A stretch of 46,670 nucleotides of DNA from contig JAUYDL010000044.1 of assembly GCA_030691865.1 (NCBI GenBank), forward strand, positions 1 to 46,670, given 5' to 3'. The translations under genes and the position numbers were made by a program. How positions within the stretch are numbered: the stretch's first letter is position 1; the number at the start of each line of letters is the position of its first letter. The notes below the pieces were generated by a model, which did not search any database, had not been told where the DNA came from, and saw only the letters and a list, made by a program, of their open reading frames with translations. The DNA comes from Candidatus Omnitrophota bacterium. Lineage in GTDB: Bacteria; Omnitrophota; Gorgyraeia; Gygaellales; Profunditerraquicolaceae. Below, piece after piece: positions 22,158 to 30,436 of the stretch.

Positions 22158-25100
22158 ATGTATACCCGCAACGAAAAAATAATTCAGGTTTATATTGAGG
22201 ATGAGGTTAAGGATTCTTATCTAAATTACGCCATGAGCGTAATTGTCGGACGCGCCCTGCCGGATGTGCGTGATGGCCTCAAACCCGTACACCGTCGCAT
22301 TCTTTATGCGATGCAGGATCTGGGATTAGAGTATCCTAAACCTTTTAAAAAATCTGCGCGCATCGTGGGTGAGTGTTTTGTAAAAGACACCCTTGTTTTG
22401 ACCGGTAAAGGCCTTTTACCGATACAGGACATAGCGATAGGGGACCGTGTTTTTACGCAAAGCAACTTAAGTAAGGCCGCTGCTCTTTATGAAATGCCCT
22501 CAAGGCCATTGTTAAGGGTGTGTCTTGAAAACGGCTCTTCCAATATCGTTACTCCTTCCCAAAAATTCAAAATTTTTAATAAGGATTTAAACTACGAGTG
22601 GAAAGAAGCTAGCGCTCTTAGTAAAGAGGATTACATTGTAATTAAATGCGATTATCCCGTAATAGAAAATTATGTTGATTTGGGGTTTTGCGTCGGGCGT
22701 CGCATTAAATTTAATGAAAACATCGCTTATCTGTTAGGCCTGTTTTTATCTGATGGTTGGATAGAGAAAAAAAGTGGGCGGCTTTGTTTTTATTCAAATA
22801 GCAGGGAAACGATAGAAAGAATTTTTAATATATTAAAAGTAGAATTTGAGTATATGCCTACGATTGAAACAATTAATTATACCTATCAAAAAGCGGAAGG
22901 AAACGTTAAGAATACCGGCTATCAGATACGCATTAATAGGCAGGTTATCAATGGATTTTTAAGTGAGAAATTTAACTTAGATAACGTGTGGGCATATACA
23001 AAGACAATGCCCCGGCAAGTATTTGTATCCCCTGCTTCGGTGATATTTGCTTTGGTTTCAGGCTTAATAGACGGCGACGGCAGCATCCACGCCAATAGAA
23101 ATGTTATTCATTATGGCTCAATTTCCGAATCACTTATAAATAAAATACAGTTGTTATTGCAGCACCAAAACATTTTAGGATATCGATATTATGATGAACC
23201 CAAAGGTACTCATGTAGTGGATGGTAGGCCAGTTACGGGTAGATATGGGTTTTATGGTTTAGAATTTCGGGGCCAATACGCGTTATTATTATCTTCACGG
23301 CTAGATCTCGCCAATAAGAATAAAAAAGCGCGGCTTGAGGCAATGCTTGTCAAAAGACAAAGGGATTGTTGGTCTGATATAGATATTATTCCTTTCGCGG
23401 CAGAAAAAATATTTGAAGAATTAAGTAGGCATCATTTAGGCGCGGGGTGGTATCAGGATTCCCACGGCGGCAAATTCAGAATGGGTATAAAGTATCAAAG
23501 CGGATGTAAAATTAGATACTCAGCAGAGCTGAAGGAAAAACCCTTAAGAATATCTCAGATTGTAGGTTGGGGCATTCTAGATAAGCTCAGGAAAATAGAT
23601 TCGCCGCTAGGGAACTTGATAGATTCTATTATCGAAGACCGCCTTTCTTTGGTAAAAGTGGAATCTGTTGAATTGGCGCCCGCGGAGAAAACTTACGATA
23701 TTCAAGTAGAAAATGAACATGAATTTATTGCCAATGGAATGGTGTCACATAATTGTCTGGGAAAATACCACCCTCACGGAGACATCGCCCTTTACGATAC
23801 GCTGGTAAGAATGGCGCAGGATTTTTCCCTGCGTTATCCGTTAGTTCAAGGCCAGGGAAATTTTGGATCTGTCGACGGGGATTCACCTGCGGCTCAAAGA
23901 TATACTGAGGCTCGTCTGGCGGCGATATCCAACGAGATGCTTGGCGATATTGATAAGAATACGGTTAATTTCGGGCCGAATTTCGACGCCTCATTAAAAG
24001 AGCCCCTGCTTTTACCGGCGACCCTGCCTAATCTTTTGGTTAATGGTTCAAGCGGCATTGCTGTAGGCATGGCCACCAATATCCCGCCGCATAATTTAAA
24101 TGAAGTTTGCGAGGCAATTATTTATCTGCTGGATCACCCTGAGGCAGAAATTAAAGACCTTATGCGGTATATTAAGGGGCCGGATTTTCCTACCGGCGGA
24201 TTAATTTGCGGTAAATCCGGGATTAAGGATGCGTATATGACCGGCCGGGGTAAGCTCCTGGTGCGGGCCAGGGCAATCGTGGAGCACCAGAAGAACGGTA
24301 AAGATTTAATTATTTTCACTGAGATTCCTTATCAGGTTCAAAAGTCCGGACTGATTGAGTCAATTGCCAGTTTAGTGGATGATAAAAAAATCGAAGGCAT
24401 ATCCGATATTCGCGACGAGTCCGATAAAGAAGGTATGCGCATCGTCGTTGAGCTTAAGCGAGATACCGAATCTCAGATTGTTTTAAATCAGCTTTTTAAG
24501 CATACGCAATTAGAAAATACCTTTGGGATTATTATGCTGGCCTTGGTGGATAACCGGCCAAAAGTTTTAAATTTACGCCAGGTATTAGATTGTTATATTG
24601 AACATCGCAGAGTCGTTATCCGCAGGCGCACGCAGTTTGAATTAGACAAAGCCCTAAAGCGCGCGCATATCTTAGAAGGTTTAAAAATTGCGCTTAAATT
24701 TATTGACCGGATTATTAAAGTGATTAAGACCTCCAAGAGTGTGGAAGCGGCCAAGCTAAATTTAATGAAGGAGTTTGAGCTTTCTGAGCTTCAGTCGCAG
24801 GCCATCTTAGAAATGCAGCTGCAGCGCCTTACGGCTCTGGAGCGCGATAAACTTGATGCCGAGTATGCTGAGCTCCTCAAGAAGATCCAATTATGTCAGG
24901 CGATTTTAGCCTCTCTTAAAAAGATCGAAGCAATTATTAAGGAAGAGTTGCAGGATTTAATGAAAAAATATGGGGATACACGCCGCACGGATATTGTGGG
25001 AGAGGCAGAGGAACTGGAAATTGAAGATTTAATTGCACAAGAGGATGTAGTGGTCACTATCAGCCACGGCGGTTATATTAAGCGCTTGCCGGTAAGTTCG

Positions 25101-25970
25101 TATCGTAAACAAAAGCGCGGAGGAACCGGGGCAACGGGGGCGGAATTAAAAGAAGAAGATTTTAGCGAGCATCTTTTTGTGGCCTCCACCAAAGATTACC
25201 TGCTTATTTTTACGGATAAAGGACAAGTGCATTGGCTGAAGGTTTATGAAATTCCTCAGGCTAGCCGCATATCTAAGGGAAAAGCCATTGTTAATCTTGT
25301 GCAGATGGAGCAGTCAGCCAGGGTGAGTTCAACTATCCCCGTCAAAGAGTTTTCCTCAGATAAATATTTGGTCATGGTCACTAAGTTGGGCCAAATCAAA
25401 AAGACTAAACTTGACGCATACGGCAATCCGCGCAAGGGCGGAATTATCGGGATTACTTTAGATAAACTGGATGCGCTGATTGGCGTAGAGATGACCGATG
25501 GAAAACAAGAGTTGCTCATTGGAACCCGCCAAGGAAAGGCCATAAGATTCTCTGAAGAAAAAGTGCGCCAAATGGGCAGGGGCGCGCGTGGGGTGCGGGC
25601 AATATCTTTGGCTAAAAAAGATGAAGTTATTGATATGGTGGTTCCGCAAAAGGCTTCTACTATTCTGACCGTGACCGAGCTGGGTTTTGCCAAACGTACC
25701 ACCATTAATGAATACCGGCTAACCAGCCGCGGTGGTAAAGGGGTAATCAATATTAAAGTTACCGATAAAAACGGTCAGGCAGTAAATCTAAAAACCGTAA
25801 GTGATAAAGATGAACTTATGGTCATTACTCAGAACGGAATATTCCTGCGCTGTGCGATAAAAGATATCCGTGAAACGGGCCGTTCATCGCAAGGGGTACG
25901 TTTAATTAAGTTGCAGGATAAAGATCGAGTTTCCTGTGTTGCTCCGGTAATTGCGGAGGAGGAAGAATAA
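22158..25970 (+). CDS. gyrA: DNA gyrase subunit A, interrupted by an intein
   Basis: The DNA cleavage subunit of gyrase. The 1270-residue precursor starts MYTRNEKIIQVYIEDEV; ALPDVRDGLKPVHRRILYAM leads to an intein at residues 73-532, after which CLGKYHPHGD and the catalytic tyrosine region AAQRYTEARL follow uninterrupted. The C-terminal beta-pinwheel has repeats such as GKGVINIKVTDKNG. Mature length would be 810 residues. In most GyrA proteins Val or Ile stands where the +1 Cys is here. A tRNA-Glu gene begins five bases after the stop. Confidence 0.96.
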   Translation: MYTRNEKIIQVYIEDEVKDSYLNYAMSVIVGRALPDVRDGLKPVHRRILYAMQDLGLEYPKPFKKSARIVGECFVKDTLVLTGKGLLPIQDIAIGDRVFTQSNLSKAAALYEMPSRPLLRVCLENGSSNIVTPSQKFKIFNKDLNYEWKEASALSKEDYIVIKCDYPVIENYVDLGFCVGRRIKFNENIAYLLGLFLSDGWIEKKSGRLCFYSNSRETIERIFNILKVEFEYMPTIETINYTYQKAEGNVKNTGYQIRINRQVINGFLSEKFNLDNVWAYTKTMPRQVFVSPASVIFALVSGLIDGDGSIHANRNVIHYGSISESLINKIQLLLQHQNILGYRYYDEPKGTHVVDGRPVTGRYGFYGLEFRGQYALLLSSRLDLANKNKKARLEAMLVKRQRDCWSDIDIIPFAAEKIFEELSRHHLGAGWYQDSHGGKFRMGIKYQSGCKIRYSAELKEKPLRISQIVGWGILDKLRKIDSPLGNLIDSIIEDRLSLVKVESVELAPAEKTYDIQVENEHEFIANGMVSHNCLGKYHPHGDIALYDTLVRMAQDFSLRYPLVQGQGNFGSVDGDSPAAQRYTEARLAAISNEMLGDIDKNTVNFGPNFDASLKEPLLLPATLPNLLVNGSSGIAVGMATNIPPHNLNEVCEAIIYLLDHPEAEIKDLMRYIKGPDFPTGGLICGKSGIKDAYMTGRGKLLVRARAIVEHQKNGKDLIIFTEIPYQVQKSGLIESIASLVDDKKIEGISDIRDESDKEGMRIVVELKRDTESQIVLNQLFKHTQLENTFGIIMLALVDNRPKVLNLRQVLDCYIEHRRVVIRRRTQFELDKALKRAHILEGLKIALKFIDRIIKVIKTSKSVEAAKLNLMKEFELSELQSQAILEMQLQRLTALERDKLDAEYAELLKKIQLCQAILASLKKIEAIIKEELQDLMKKYGDTRRTDIVGEAEELEIEDLIAQEDVVVTISHGGYIKRLPVSSYRKQKRGGTGATGAELKEEDFSEHLFVASTKDYLLIFTDKGQVHWLKVYEIPQASRISKGKAIVNLVQMEQSARVSSTIPVKEFSSDKYLVMVTKLGQIKKTKLDAYGNPRKGGIIGITLDKLDALIGVEMTDGKQELLIGTRQGKAIRFSEEKVRQMGRGARGVRAISLAKKDEVIDMVVPQKASTILTVTELGFAKRTTINEYRLTSRGGKGVINIKVTDKNGQAVNLKTVSDKDELMVITQNGIFLRCAIKDIRETGRSSQGVRLIKLQDKDRVSCVAPVIAEEEE
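22374..23753 (+). mobile_element. GyrA intein with LAGLIDADG domain, atypical block B
   Basis: A 460-residue insertion between ARIVGE and CLGKYHPHG. Cys1 opens block A (CFVKDTLVLTGKGLLPI); block F is YDIQVENEHEFIANG and it ends VSHN with Cys +1. LAGLIDADG motifs: LLGLFLSDGW and VSGLIDGDGS. Block B reads VTPSQKFKI, so the His of the usual TxxH motif is Gln. The site is different from that of the mycobacterial GyrA inteins, which interrupt beside the catalytic tyrosine. Confidence 0.9.
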
Positions 25971-25975
25971 GACCC

Positions 25976-26050
25976 GACCCTGTCGTCTAGCCTGGTCTAG
26001 GACAAGAGCTTTTCAAGCTCTCGACACGGGTTCAAATCCCGTCAGGGTCA
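25976..26050 (+). tRNA. tRNA-Glu (UUC)
   Basis: GACCCTG acceptor pairs with CAGGGTC; anticodon stem AGAGC / GCTCT encloses TTTTCAA (anticodon TTC, glutamate); T-arm CGGGTTCAAATCCCG. The discriminator is A and no CCA is encoded. It follows gyrA by five bases. Confidence 0.95.
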
Positions 26051-26086
26051 TTAAATCAATAAAGTATTTATCCCATCTCGCAAGAT

Positions 26087-26118
26087 GTGTCAAAATTATT
26101 TTGCGATAATTTTGACAC
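26087..26118. repeat. 12-bp palindrome upstream of glmS
   Basis: GTGTCAAAATTA and TAATTTTGACAC are perfect inverted arms around TTTTGCGA. ATCCC (26070 region) and GGGAT (26126-26130) may pair outside it. No T-run follows, so it is not a clear terminator. It may be a dispersed palindromic repeat or part of the glmS leader. Confidence 0.6.
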
Positions 26119-26140
26119 GCTCGACGGGATTTCGCTAAAT

Positions 26141-26167
26141 GGACTTGCCTAGCGGCAAGTCCAGGAG
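26141..26167 (+). promoter_or_regulatory. Perfect 9-bp hairpin abutting the glmS SD
   Basis: GGACTTGCC-tagc-GGCAAGTCC (26141-26162) is followed with no gap by AGGAG (26163-26167), eight bases before the glmS ATG. The layout copies that of stem 2 in the dnaA/dnaN/carB leaders, but the sequence differs and stem 1 with its conserved loop is absent. No glmS ribozyme core was recognised. Confidence 0.6.
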
Positions 26168-26175
26168 TGTGCTTA

Positions 26176-28014
26176 ATGTGTGGAATAGTCGGATATATCG
26201 GTGAAAGAGAAGCACAGCCTGTTCTTTTAGCCGGTTTAAAGCGCCTGGAATATCGCGGTTATGATTCAAGCGGCATAGCCTTAATCCTCCCAAAGAAAAA
26301 TAGTATAGGAATAAGAAAATCCCCCGGAAAAATTAGCGCGTTAGAAAAATTAGTTAAAAATAAGCCTCTTAGCGGCGTAGTTGGTATTGCGCATGTACGC
26401 TGGGCCACCCACGGAGCACCTAATCAAGTTAATGCCCATCCTCATTTAGATTGTAAAGGCGAAATTGCCTTAGTACACAATGGGATTATTGAGAATTATG
26501 AACCCCTTAAAGCCCAGCTGATAAAAGAAGGCCACGTATTTCGCAGCCAGACGGATACCGAAGTAATTGTGCATTTAATTGAGAAGTTTTATAAAAATGT
26601 TCCACTTGAGGATGCAGTGCGCAAAGCCTTAAAATTAGTTATCGGCTCTTTTGCCATTGCGGTTATCGCTAAGCATGAGCCGGAAAAGCTCGTTGGCGCA
26701 CGCTCAGGCAGTCCTCTGATAGCTGGGATAGGAAAAAACGAGAATTTTCTTGCTTCGGATGCCCCGGCTATTCTTGAATATACCAAAGATATTATTTTTC
26801 TCGATGAGAATGAAATGGTAATTTTAGGCAAAGAGAGCCTTAAAATAACCGATTTTGACGGCAGAACCATTTTTAAAAAACCGGTACGCATAAATTGGGA
26901 TATAGCGCAGGCGCAAAAAAATGGCTTTAAACATTTTATGCTCAAAGAAATCAATGAACAGCCCAAGATTTTGGAGAATATATTAAATACGAGGATAGAT
27001 AAAGAAGCCGGCAAGGTAATCTTTAAGGAGCAAAATGTCTCCGAAGAAAAACTAAAAAGTATTAAAGATATTTTTATTGTTGCCTGTGGCACAGCTTATC
27101 ATGCGGGCCTGGTGGGTAAGTATGTTTTAGAGTCAATTTGTGCCGTCCCGGCGCAAATTGATGTCTCAAGCGAATTCAGATACCGTGATCTTTTAATCGG
27201 GCCGGATACTTTAGTTATTGCCATAAGCCAGTCTGGAGAGACGGCAGATACTCTTGCCGGAGTACGGGAGGCGCGTAAGCGCGGCGCATCCGTGATTTCA
27301 ATTTGTAATGTTTTAGGTTCTACTTTAATCCGGGAATCCGACGGCGTAATCTATACTCACGCAGGGCCGGAAATCGGAGTCGCCTCAACAAAAGCATACA
27401 CCGCACAGCTGATTGCCTTGTATTTATTCGCACTCTATCTGGTAAGGATAAGGGGCGTCTTGCCCGTTCAGAAAATCAGCAAATACCTTGATGAATTACT
27501 TAAGGCCCCAAAACAGATAGAGAGCATCCTAAAAAATCAGGATGATATCGCCCGGCTTGCCCGGCGGCACTCGCATTTCGGTTCATTTCTGTATCTGGGA
27601 AGAAACATAAATTATCCCTCGGCTTTAGAAGGAGCCTTGAAACTAAAAGAGATCTCTTATATTCCGGCTGAAGGGTATGCGGCCGGAGAGATGAAGCATG
27701 GGCCGATTGCTTTAATTGATGAATATCGGGCGGTGGTTTGTATTGCGCCCGGCTCCAAGGTTTATGAAAAGATGATTTCTAATATTCAAGAGATTCGTTC
27801 CCGTAAAGGAAAAGTTATTGCCATTGCCACCGCAGGCGATCAAGAGATTAAAGAATTAACCCGGGAAGTAATTTATATCCCCAAAATAGAGGAAATATTT
27901 TCTCCGCTTTTAGTGGTTCTGCCGTTACAGTTGATGGCCTATCATATTGCTGTCAAGCGCGGCTGTGATGTGGATCAGCCACGCAATTTAGCCAAGTCAG
28001 TAACCGTTGAATAA
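26176..28014 (+). CDS. glmS: Glutamine-fructose-6-phosphate aminotransferase
   Basis: It makes glucosamine-6-phosphate for peptidoglycan and lipopolysaccharide. The ATG at 26176 is chosen because it places the nucleophile Cys directly after Met (MCGIVGYIG); an earlier start would block Ntn processing. The glutaminase domain shows LEYRGYDSSG and HVRWATHGAPN; two SIS domains follow (VACGTAYHAG, SQSGETADTLAGVR) and the end is PRNLAKSVTVE. The 612 residues are the normal size. A hairpin abuts the SD, and a palindrome of the GGGGACG type follows the stop directly. Confidence 0.97.
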   Translation: MCGIVGYIGEREAQPVLLAGLKRLEYRGYDSSGIALILPKKNSIGIRKSPGKISALEKLVKNKPLSGVVGIAHVRWATHGAPNQVNAHPHLDCKGEIALVHNGIIENYEPLKAQLIKEGHVFRSQTDTEVIVHLIEKFYKNVPLEDAVRKALKLVIGSFAIAVIAKHEPEKLVGARSGSPLIAGIGKNENFLASDAPAILEYTKDIIFLDENEMVILGKESLKITDFDGRTIFKKPVRINWDIAQAQKNGFKHFMLKEINEQPKILENILNTRIDKEAGKVIFKEQNVSEEKLKSIKDIFIVACGTAYHAGLVGKYVLESICAVPAQIDVSSEFRYRDLLIGPDTLVIAISQSGETADTLAGVREARKRGASVISICNVLGSTLIRESDGVIYTHAGPEIGVASTKAYTAQLIALYLFALYLVRIRGVLPVQKISKYLDELLKAPKQIESILKNQDDIARLARRHSHFGSFLYLGRNINYPSALEGALKLKEISYIPAEGYAAGEMKHGPIALIDEYRAVVCIAPGSKVYEKMISNIQEIRSRKGKVIAIATAGDQEIKELTREVIYIPKIEEIFSPLLVVLPLQLMAYHIAVKRGCDVDQPRNLAKSVTVE

Positions 28015-28015
28015 A

Positions 28016-28079
28016 AAAGGGGACGTCCTGTTAGGGGACACCCTTTGTCAAGGGTCTCCCCTTTTGGCACGTCCCCTTT
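28016..28079. repeat. GGGGACG-type nested palindrome between glmS and rsmI
   Basis: Outer arms AAAGGGGACGT (28016-28026) and ACGTCCCCTTT (28069-28079) are perfect; inside, GGGGACACCCTT (28034-28045) and AAGGGTCTCCCC (28050-28061) pair with one mismatch. The form is that of a REP-like element of the type moved by RAYT transposases. It takes up nearly all of the gap and leaves rsmI without a visible SD. Confidence 0.7.
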
Positions 28080-28089
28080 AACCTTTACT

Positions 28090-28743
28090 ATGCTATATAT
28101 AGTTGCTACCCCAATCGGTAACTTAAAAGACTGCACACATAGGGCAATCGAGGTTTTAAAAAGCGTAGATTTAATTGCCTGTGAAGATACGCGGCACACT
28201 AAAATTTTACTTGGGCATTATGAGATTAAAACTCCCACGACCAGCTTTTTTCAGCACAACCGGTTTACCAAGGGCGAGTATTTACTGGGTTTATTAAAAG
28301 CAGGGAAAAATATTGCTTTGGTTTCGGATGCCGGCACCCCGGGAATCCTGGATCCCGGATATAATTTAATTAATCTGGCGATAAAAAATAACCTGGAGAT
28401 GACTTTTATTCCCGGGGCTACGGCTTTTGTTAATGCTTTGGTGCTTTCGGGAAAACCAGCTCATGAATTTTATTTTGGCGGATTTCTGCCTAATCGAACT
28501 GGCGCGCGTAGAAATCAGCTGGAAAAATTACAGAAACTCGGTTGCACCTTGGTTCTTTATGAATCCTGCCATAGAATTTTGGCTAGCTTGGAGGATATCG
28601 GGTTGGTTTTTGGGGATAAAGAAATTACGGTAGCCAGGGAGTTAACTAAGAAATTTGAGGAAATCCTGCGCGCTAATCCTAAAATCATTCAAGAAAAGCT
28701 CAGCGCAAATAAGCCTCGCGGTGAGTTTGTAATCGTAATTTAG
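28090..28743 (+). CDS. rsmI: 16S rRNA 2'-O-ribose C1402 methyltransferase RsmI
   Basis: It methylates the ribose of C1402 in the decoding centre using SAM. The 217 residues show the tetrapyrrole-methylase fold: YIVATPIGNLKD at the start, ACEDTRHTKILL, ALVSDAGTPGILDPG and IPGATAFVNAL, and LYESCHRI. ATG 28090 gives the family N-terminus. It is shorter than E. coli RsmI (286) and lacks the C-terminal domain. It ends just before the pyr promoter. Confidence 0.93.
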   Translation: MLYIVATPIGNLKDCTHRAIEVLKSVDLIACEDTRHTKILLGHYEIKTPTTSFFQHNRFTKGEYLLGLLKAGKNIALVSDAGTPGILDPGYNLINLAIKNNLEMTFIPGATAFVNALVLSGKPAHEFYFGGFLPNRTGARRNQLEKLQKLGCTLVLYESCHRILASLEDIGLVFGDKEITVARELTKKFEEILRANPKIIQEKLSANKPRGEFVIVI

Positions 28744-28745
28744 CC

Positions 28746-28773
28746 TTGACAAAGAGAGAGCAGATGATATACT
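28746..28773 (+). promoter_or_regulatory. Promoter of the pyrimidine operon
   Basis: TTGACA (28746-28751), spacer of 16, TATACT (28768-28773), right after the rsmI stop and before the PyrR-type leader. Confidence 0.65.
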
Positions 28774-28785
28774 TAGGTAAAGTTA

Positions 28786-28819
28786 ACCTTTAAGCTCGGC
28801 TCAGAGAAGCTGGTAAGGT
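28786..28819 (+). promoter_or_regulatory. PyrR-binding anti-antiterminator hairpin
   Basis: Outer stem ACCTT / AAGGT, purine-rich internal loop, upper stem CGGCT / AGCTG with hexaloop CAGAGA (28802-28807). This matches the known PyrR site of Bacillus leaders (hexaloop CNGNGA within CCAGAGAGGCU, then AAGG). UMP-bound PyrR holding this hairpin would allow the downstream terminator to form. Confidence 0.8.
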
Positions 28820-28854
28820 GAAAAAATGAATAAAATAGAGTTGCAAAATATGAA

Positions 28855-28886
28855 CCCTTGGCAAACAAAGCCAGGGGTATTTTTTT
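28855..28886 (+). terminator. Attenuator terminator of the pyr leader
   Basis: CCCTTGGC (28855-28862) pairs with GCCAGGGG (28870-28877) around AAACAAA, followed by seven T (28880-28886). It lies between the PyrR site and pyrR, as in attenuation-controlled pyr operons. Confidence 0.8.
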
Positions 28887-28964
28887 CCCGCAGAAAGCGG
28901 CACACGACGCAGAGGCGGCGAGGTACCGGCTGATCCTTTAAAACCGGGTGGAGATAGGCAAATC

Positions 28965-29504
28965 ATGAAAGAAAAAGCAAAAATATTGGATCAAGAAGGT
29001 ATTAACCGCGCGATTATGCGTATTGCCCATGAAATTATTGAGAAAAACAAAGGTAGTTTGGGGCTATGTGTAGTAGGCATCAGGAATCGCGGGGTGTATA
29101 TTGCCCAGCGTATTGCCGCATGTATCAAGCAGATTGAAGGCATAGATATTTTAACCGGAGCTTTGGATATTACGCTTTATCGCGATGATTTAGCTTTAGC
29201 TACCGGCCAGCCGTTAGTGCGTAAAACCGAGATAGATTTTGATATTAATGATAAAAATTTAGTCTTGGTTGATGATGTGCTTTATACCGGACGCACAATC
29301 CGGGCGGCTTTAGATGCGCTGATTGATTTTGGCCGGCCTAAATCTATACAATTAGCAGTTTTGGTTGACCGCGGGCATCGTGAACTACCCATCCGGGCGG
29401 ATTTTGTAGGCAAAAATATCCCTACCTCCAAAAAAGAATCCGTAGAGGTGCACCTTAATGAGTCTGATGGCAGCGACGAAATTTTAATTGTGGAGAAGGA
29501 ATAA
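28965..29504 (+). CDS. pyrR: Bifunctional pyr operon attenuator / uracil phosphoribosyltransferase PyrR
   Basis: An RNA-binding attenuation protein that senses UMP and often has weak UPRTase activity. The 179 residues have the type I phosphoribosyltransferase PRPP loop VLVDDVLYTGRTIRAAL near residue 102 and the early GIRNRGVYIA and LDITLYRDD stretches typical of PyrR. A matching RNA target and terminator lie directly upstream. The stop overlaps the pyrB start (TAATG), so the genes are co-translated. Confidence 0.95.
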   Translation: MKEKAKILDQEGINRAIMRIAHEIIEKNKGSLGLCVVGIRNRGVYIAQRIAACIKQIEGIDILTGALDITLYRDDLALATGQPLVRKTEIDFDINDKNLVLVDDVLYTGRTIRAALDALIDFGRPKSIQLAVLVDRGHRELPIRADFVGKNIPTSKKESVEVHLNESDGSDEILIVEKE

Positions 29505-30436
29505 TGCTTTGGACCAAGAAGGATCTTTTAGGCCTTGAATATTTAACGCCAAGCGAGATTGAGCTTATTTTAGATACGGCGGAATCTTTTAAAGAGGTCT
29601 CTACGCGTGAGATTAAAAAAGTTCCTGCTTTACGCGGCAAAACCGCAGTTAATCTTTTTTATGAGCCGTCCACGCGCACCCGCGTATCTTTTGAGGTGGC
29701 CGCTAAAAGGCTTTCTGCCGACGTAATTAATATTGCCACCGAAACTTCCAGTGTGCGCAAGGGGGAGACTTTAATTGATACCGGTAAAAATATTCAGGCG
29801 CTTAAAGCCGACATTATTATTATGCGGCATAACTGTTCGGGTGCAGCCAATATGCTTGCCCGCGCTTTAGATATTAGCGTGGTGAACGCCGGAGACGGTT
29901 GGCATGAGCATCCTACTCAGGCCCTGCTGGACATTTTTACCTTAAAAGAAAAATTGGGGAAAATTAAAGGTTTAAATGTAGCGATTGTTGGTGATATTGC
30001 GCATTCTCGGGTTGCGCGTTCCAATATTTGGGGTCTGACTAAATTAGGGGCCAAGGTTACCTTATGCGCTCCGGAGATGCTGCTTCCGCCAGGTATAGAA
30101 ATAACCGGGGCCAAGACATCTAGTAATATTGACGAAGTTTTGAAAAATGCTGATGCGGTTAATGTTTTAAGGATGCAGTTTGAGCGAGATGAAGATGCGG
30201 CATTTCCCGAGCAGTTGGATTATTTTAAGAAATTTGGCATTACGGAGGAAAGATTAGCTCAGGCTAAAAAAGATATTCTGGTGATGCATCCTGGCCCGAT
30301 AAACCGGGGAATTGAAATGTCCAGCGGGGTGGCCGACGGAACTAATTCAGTGATCTTGGAGCAGGTAACCAATGGTATCGCGGTAAGAATGGCGGTCTTA
30401 TTTTTAGTCAGCCAGGCAAAGGAAGCAAAACAATGA
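29504..30436 (+). CDS. pyrB: Aspartate carbamoyltransferase catalytic subunit
   Basis: It joins carbamoyl phosphate to aspartate, the second step to UMP. The 310 residues contain the carbamoyl-phosphate motif FYEPSTRTRVSFE, HPTQALLD, and HPGPINRGIE near the end. No pyrI regulatory gene is present, so it is probably a simple trimer controlled by PyrR. It overlaps pyrR by one base and pyrC by four (ATGA). Confidence 0.96.
   Translation: MLWTKKDLLGLEYLTPSEIELILDTAESFKEVSTREIKKVPALRGKTAVNLFYEPSTRTRVSFEVAAKRLSADVINIATETSSVRKGETLIDTGKNIQALKADIIIMRHNCSGAANMLARALDISVVNAGDGWHEHPTQALLDIFTLKEKLGKIKGLNVAIVGDIAHSRVARSNIWGLTKLGAKVTLCAPEMLLPPGIEITGAKTSSNIDEVLKNADAVNVLRMQFERDEDAAFPEQLDYFKKFGITEERLAQAKKDILVMHPGPINRGIEMSSGVADGTNSVILEQVTNGIAVRMAVLFLVSQAKEAKQ

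Noticed and set aside
26051..26175. glmS ribozyme upstream of glmS
   Set aside because: The conserved ribozyme core and double pseudoknot sequences were not recognised; only simple palindromes are present.
26590..26610. TGTTCCACTTGAGG in glmS as a second parS site
   Set aside because: The palindromic second half is missing and the bases are explained by conserved protein coding.
28826..28933. A 35-codon ORF in the pyr leader with AAGGTG before its ATG, as a possible leader peptide
   Set aside because: Its codons coincide with the PyrR-controlled terminator and the SD belongs to the PyrR hairpin; no run of regulatory codons is visible. RNA structure explains the region better.
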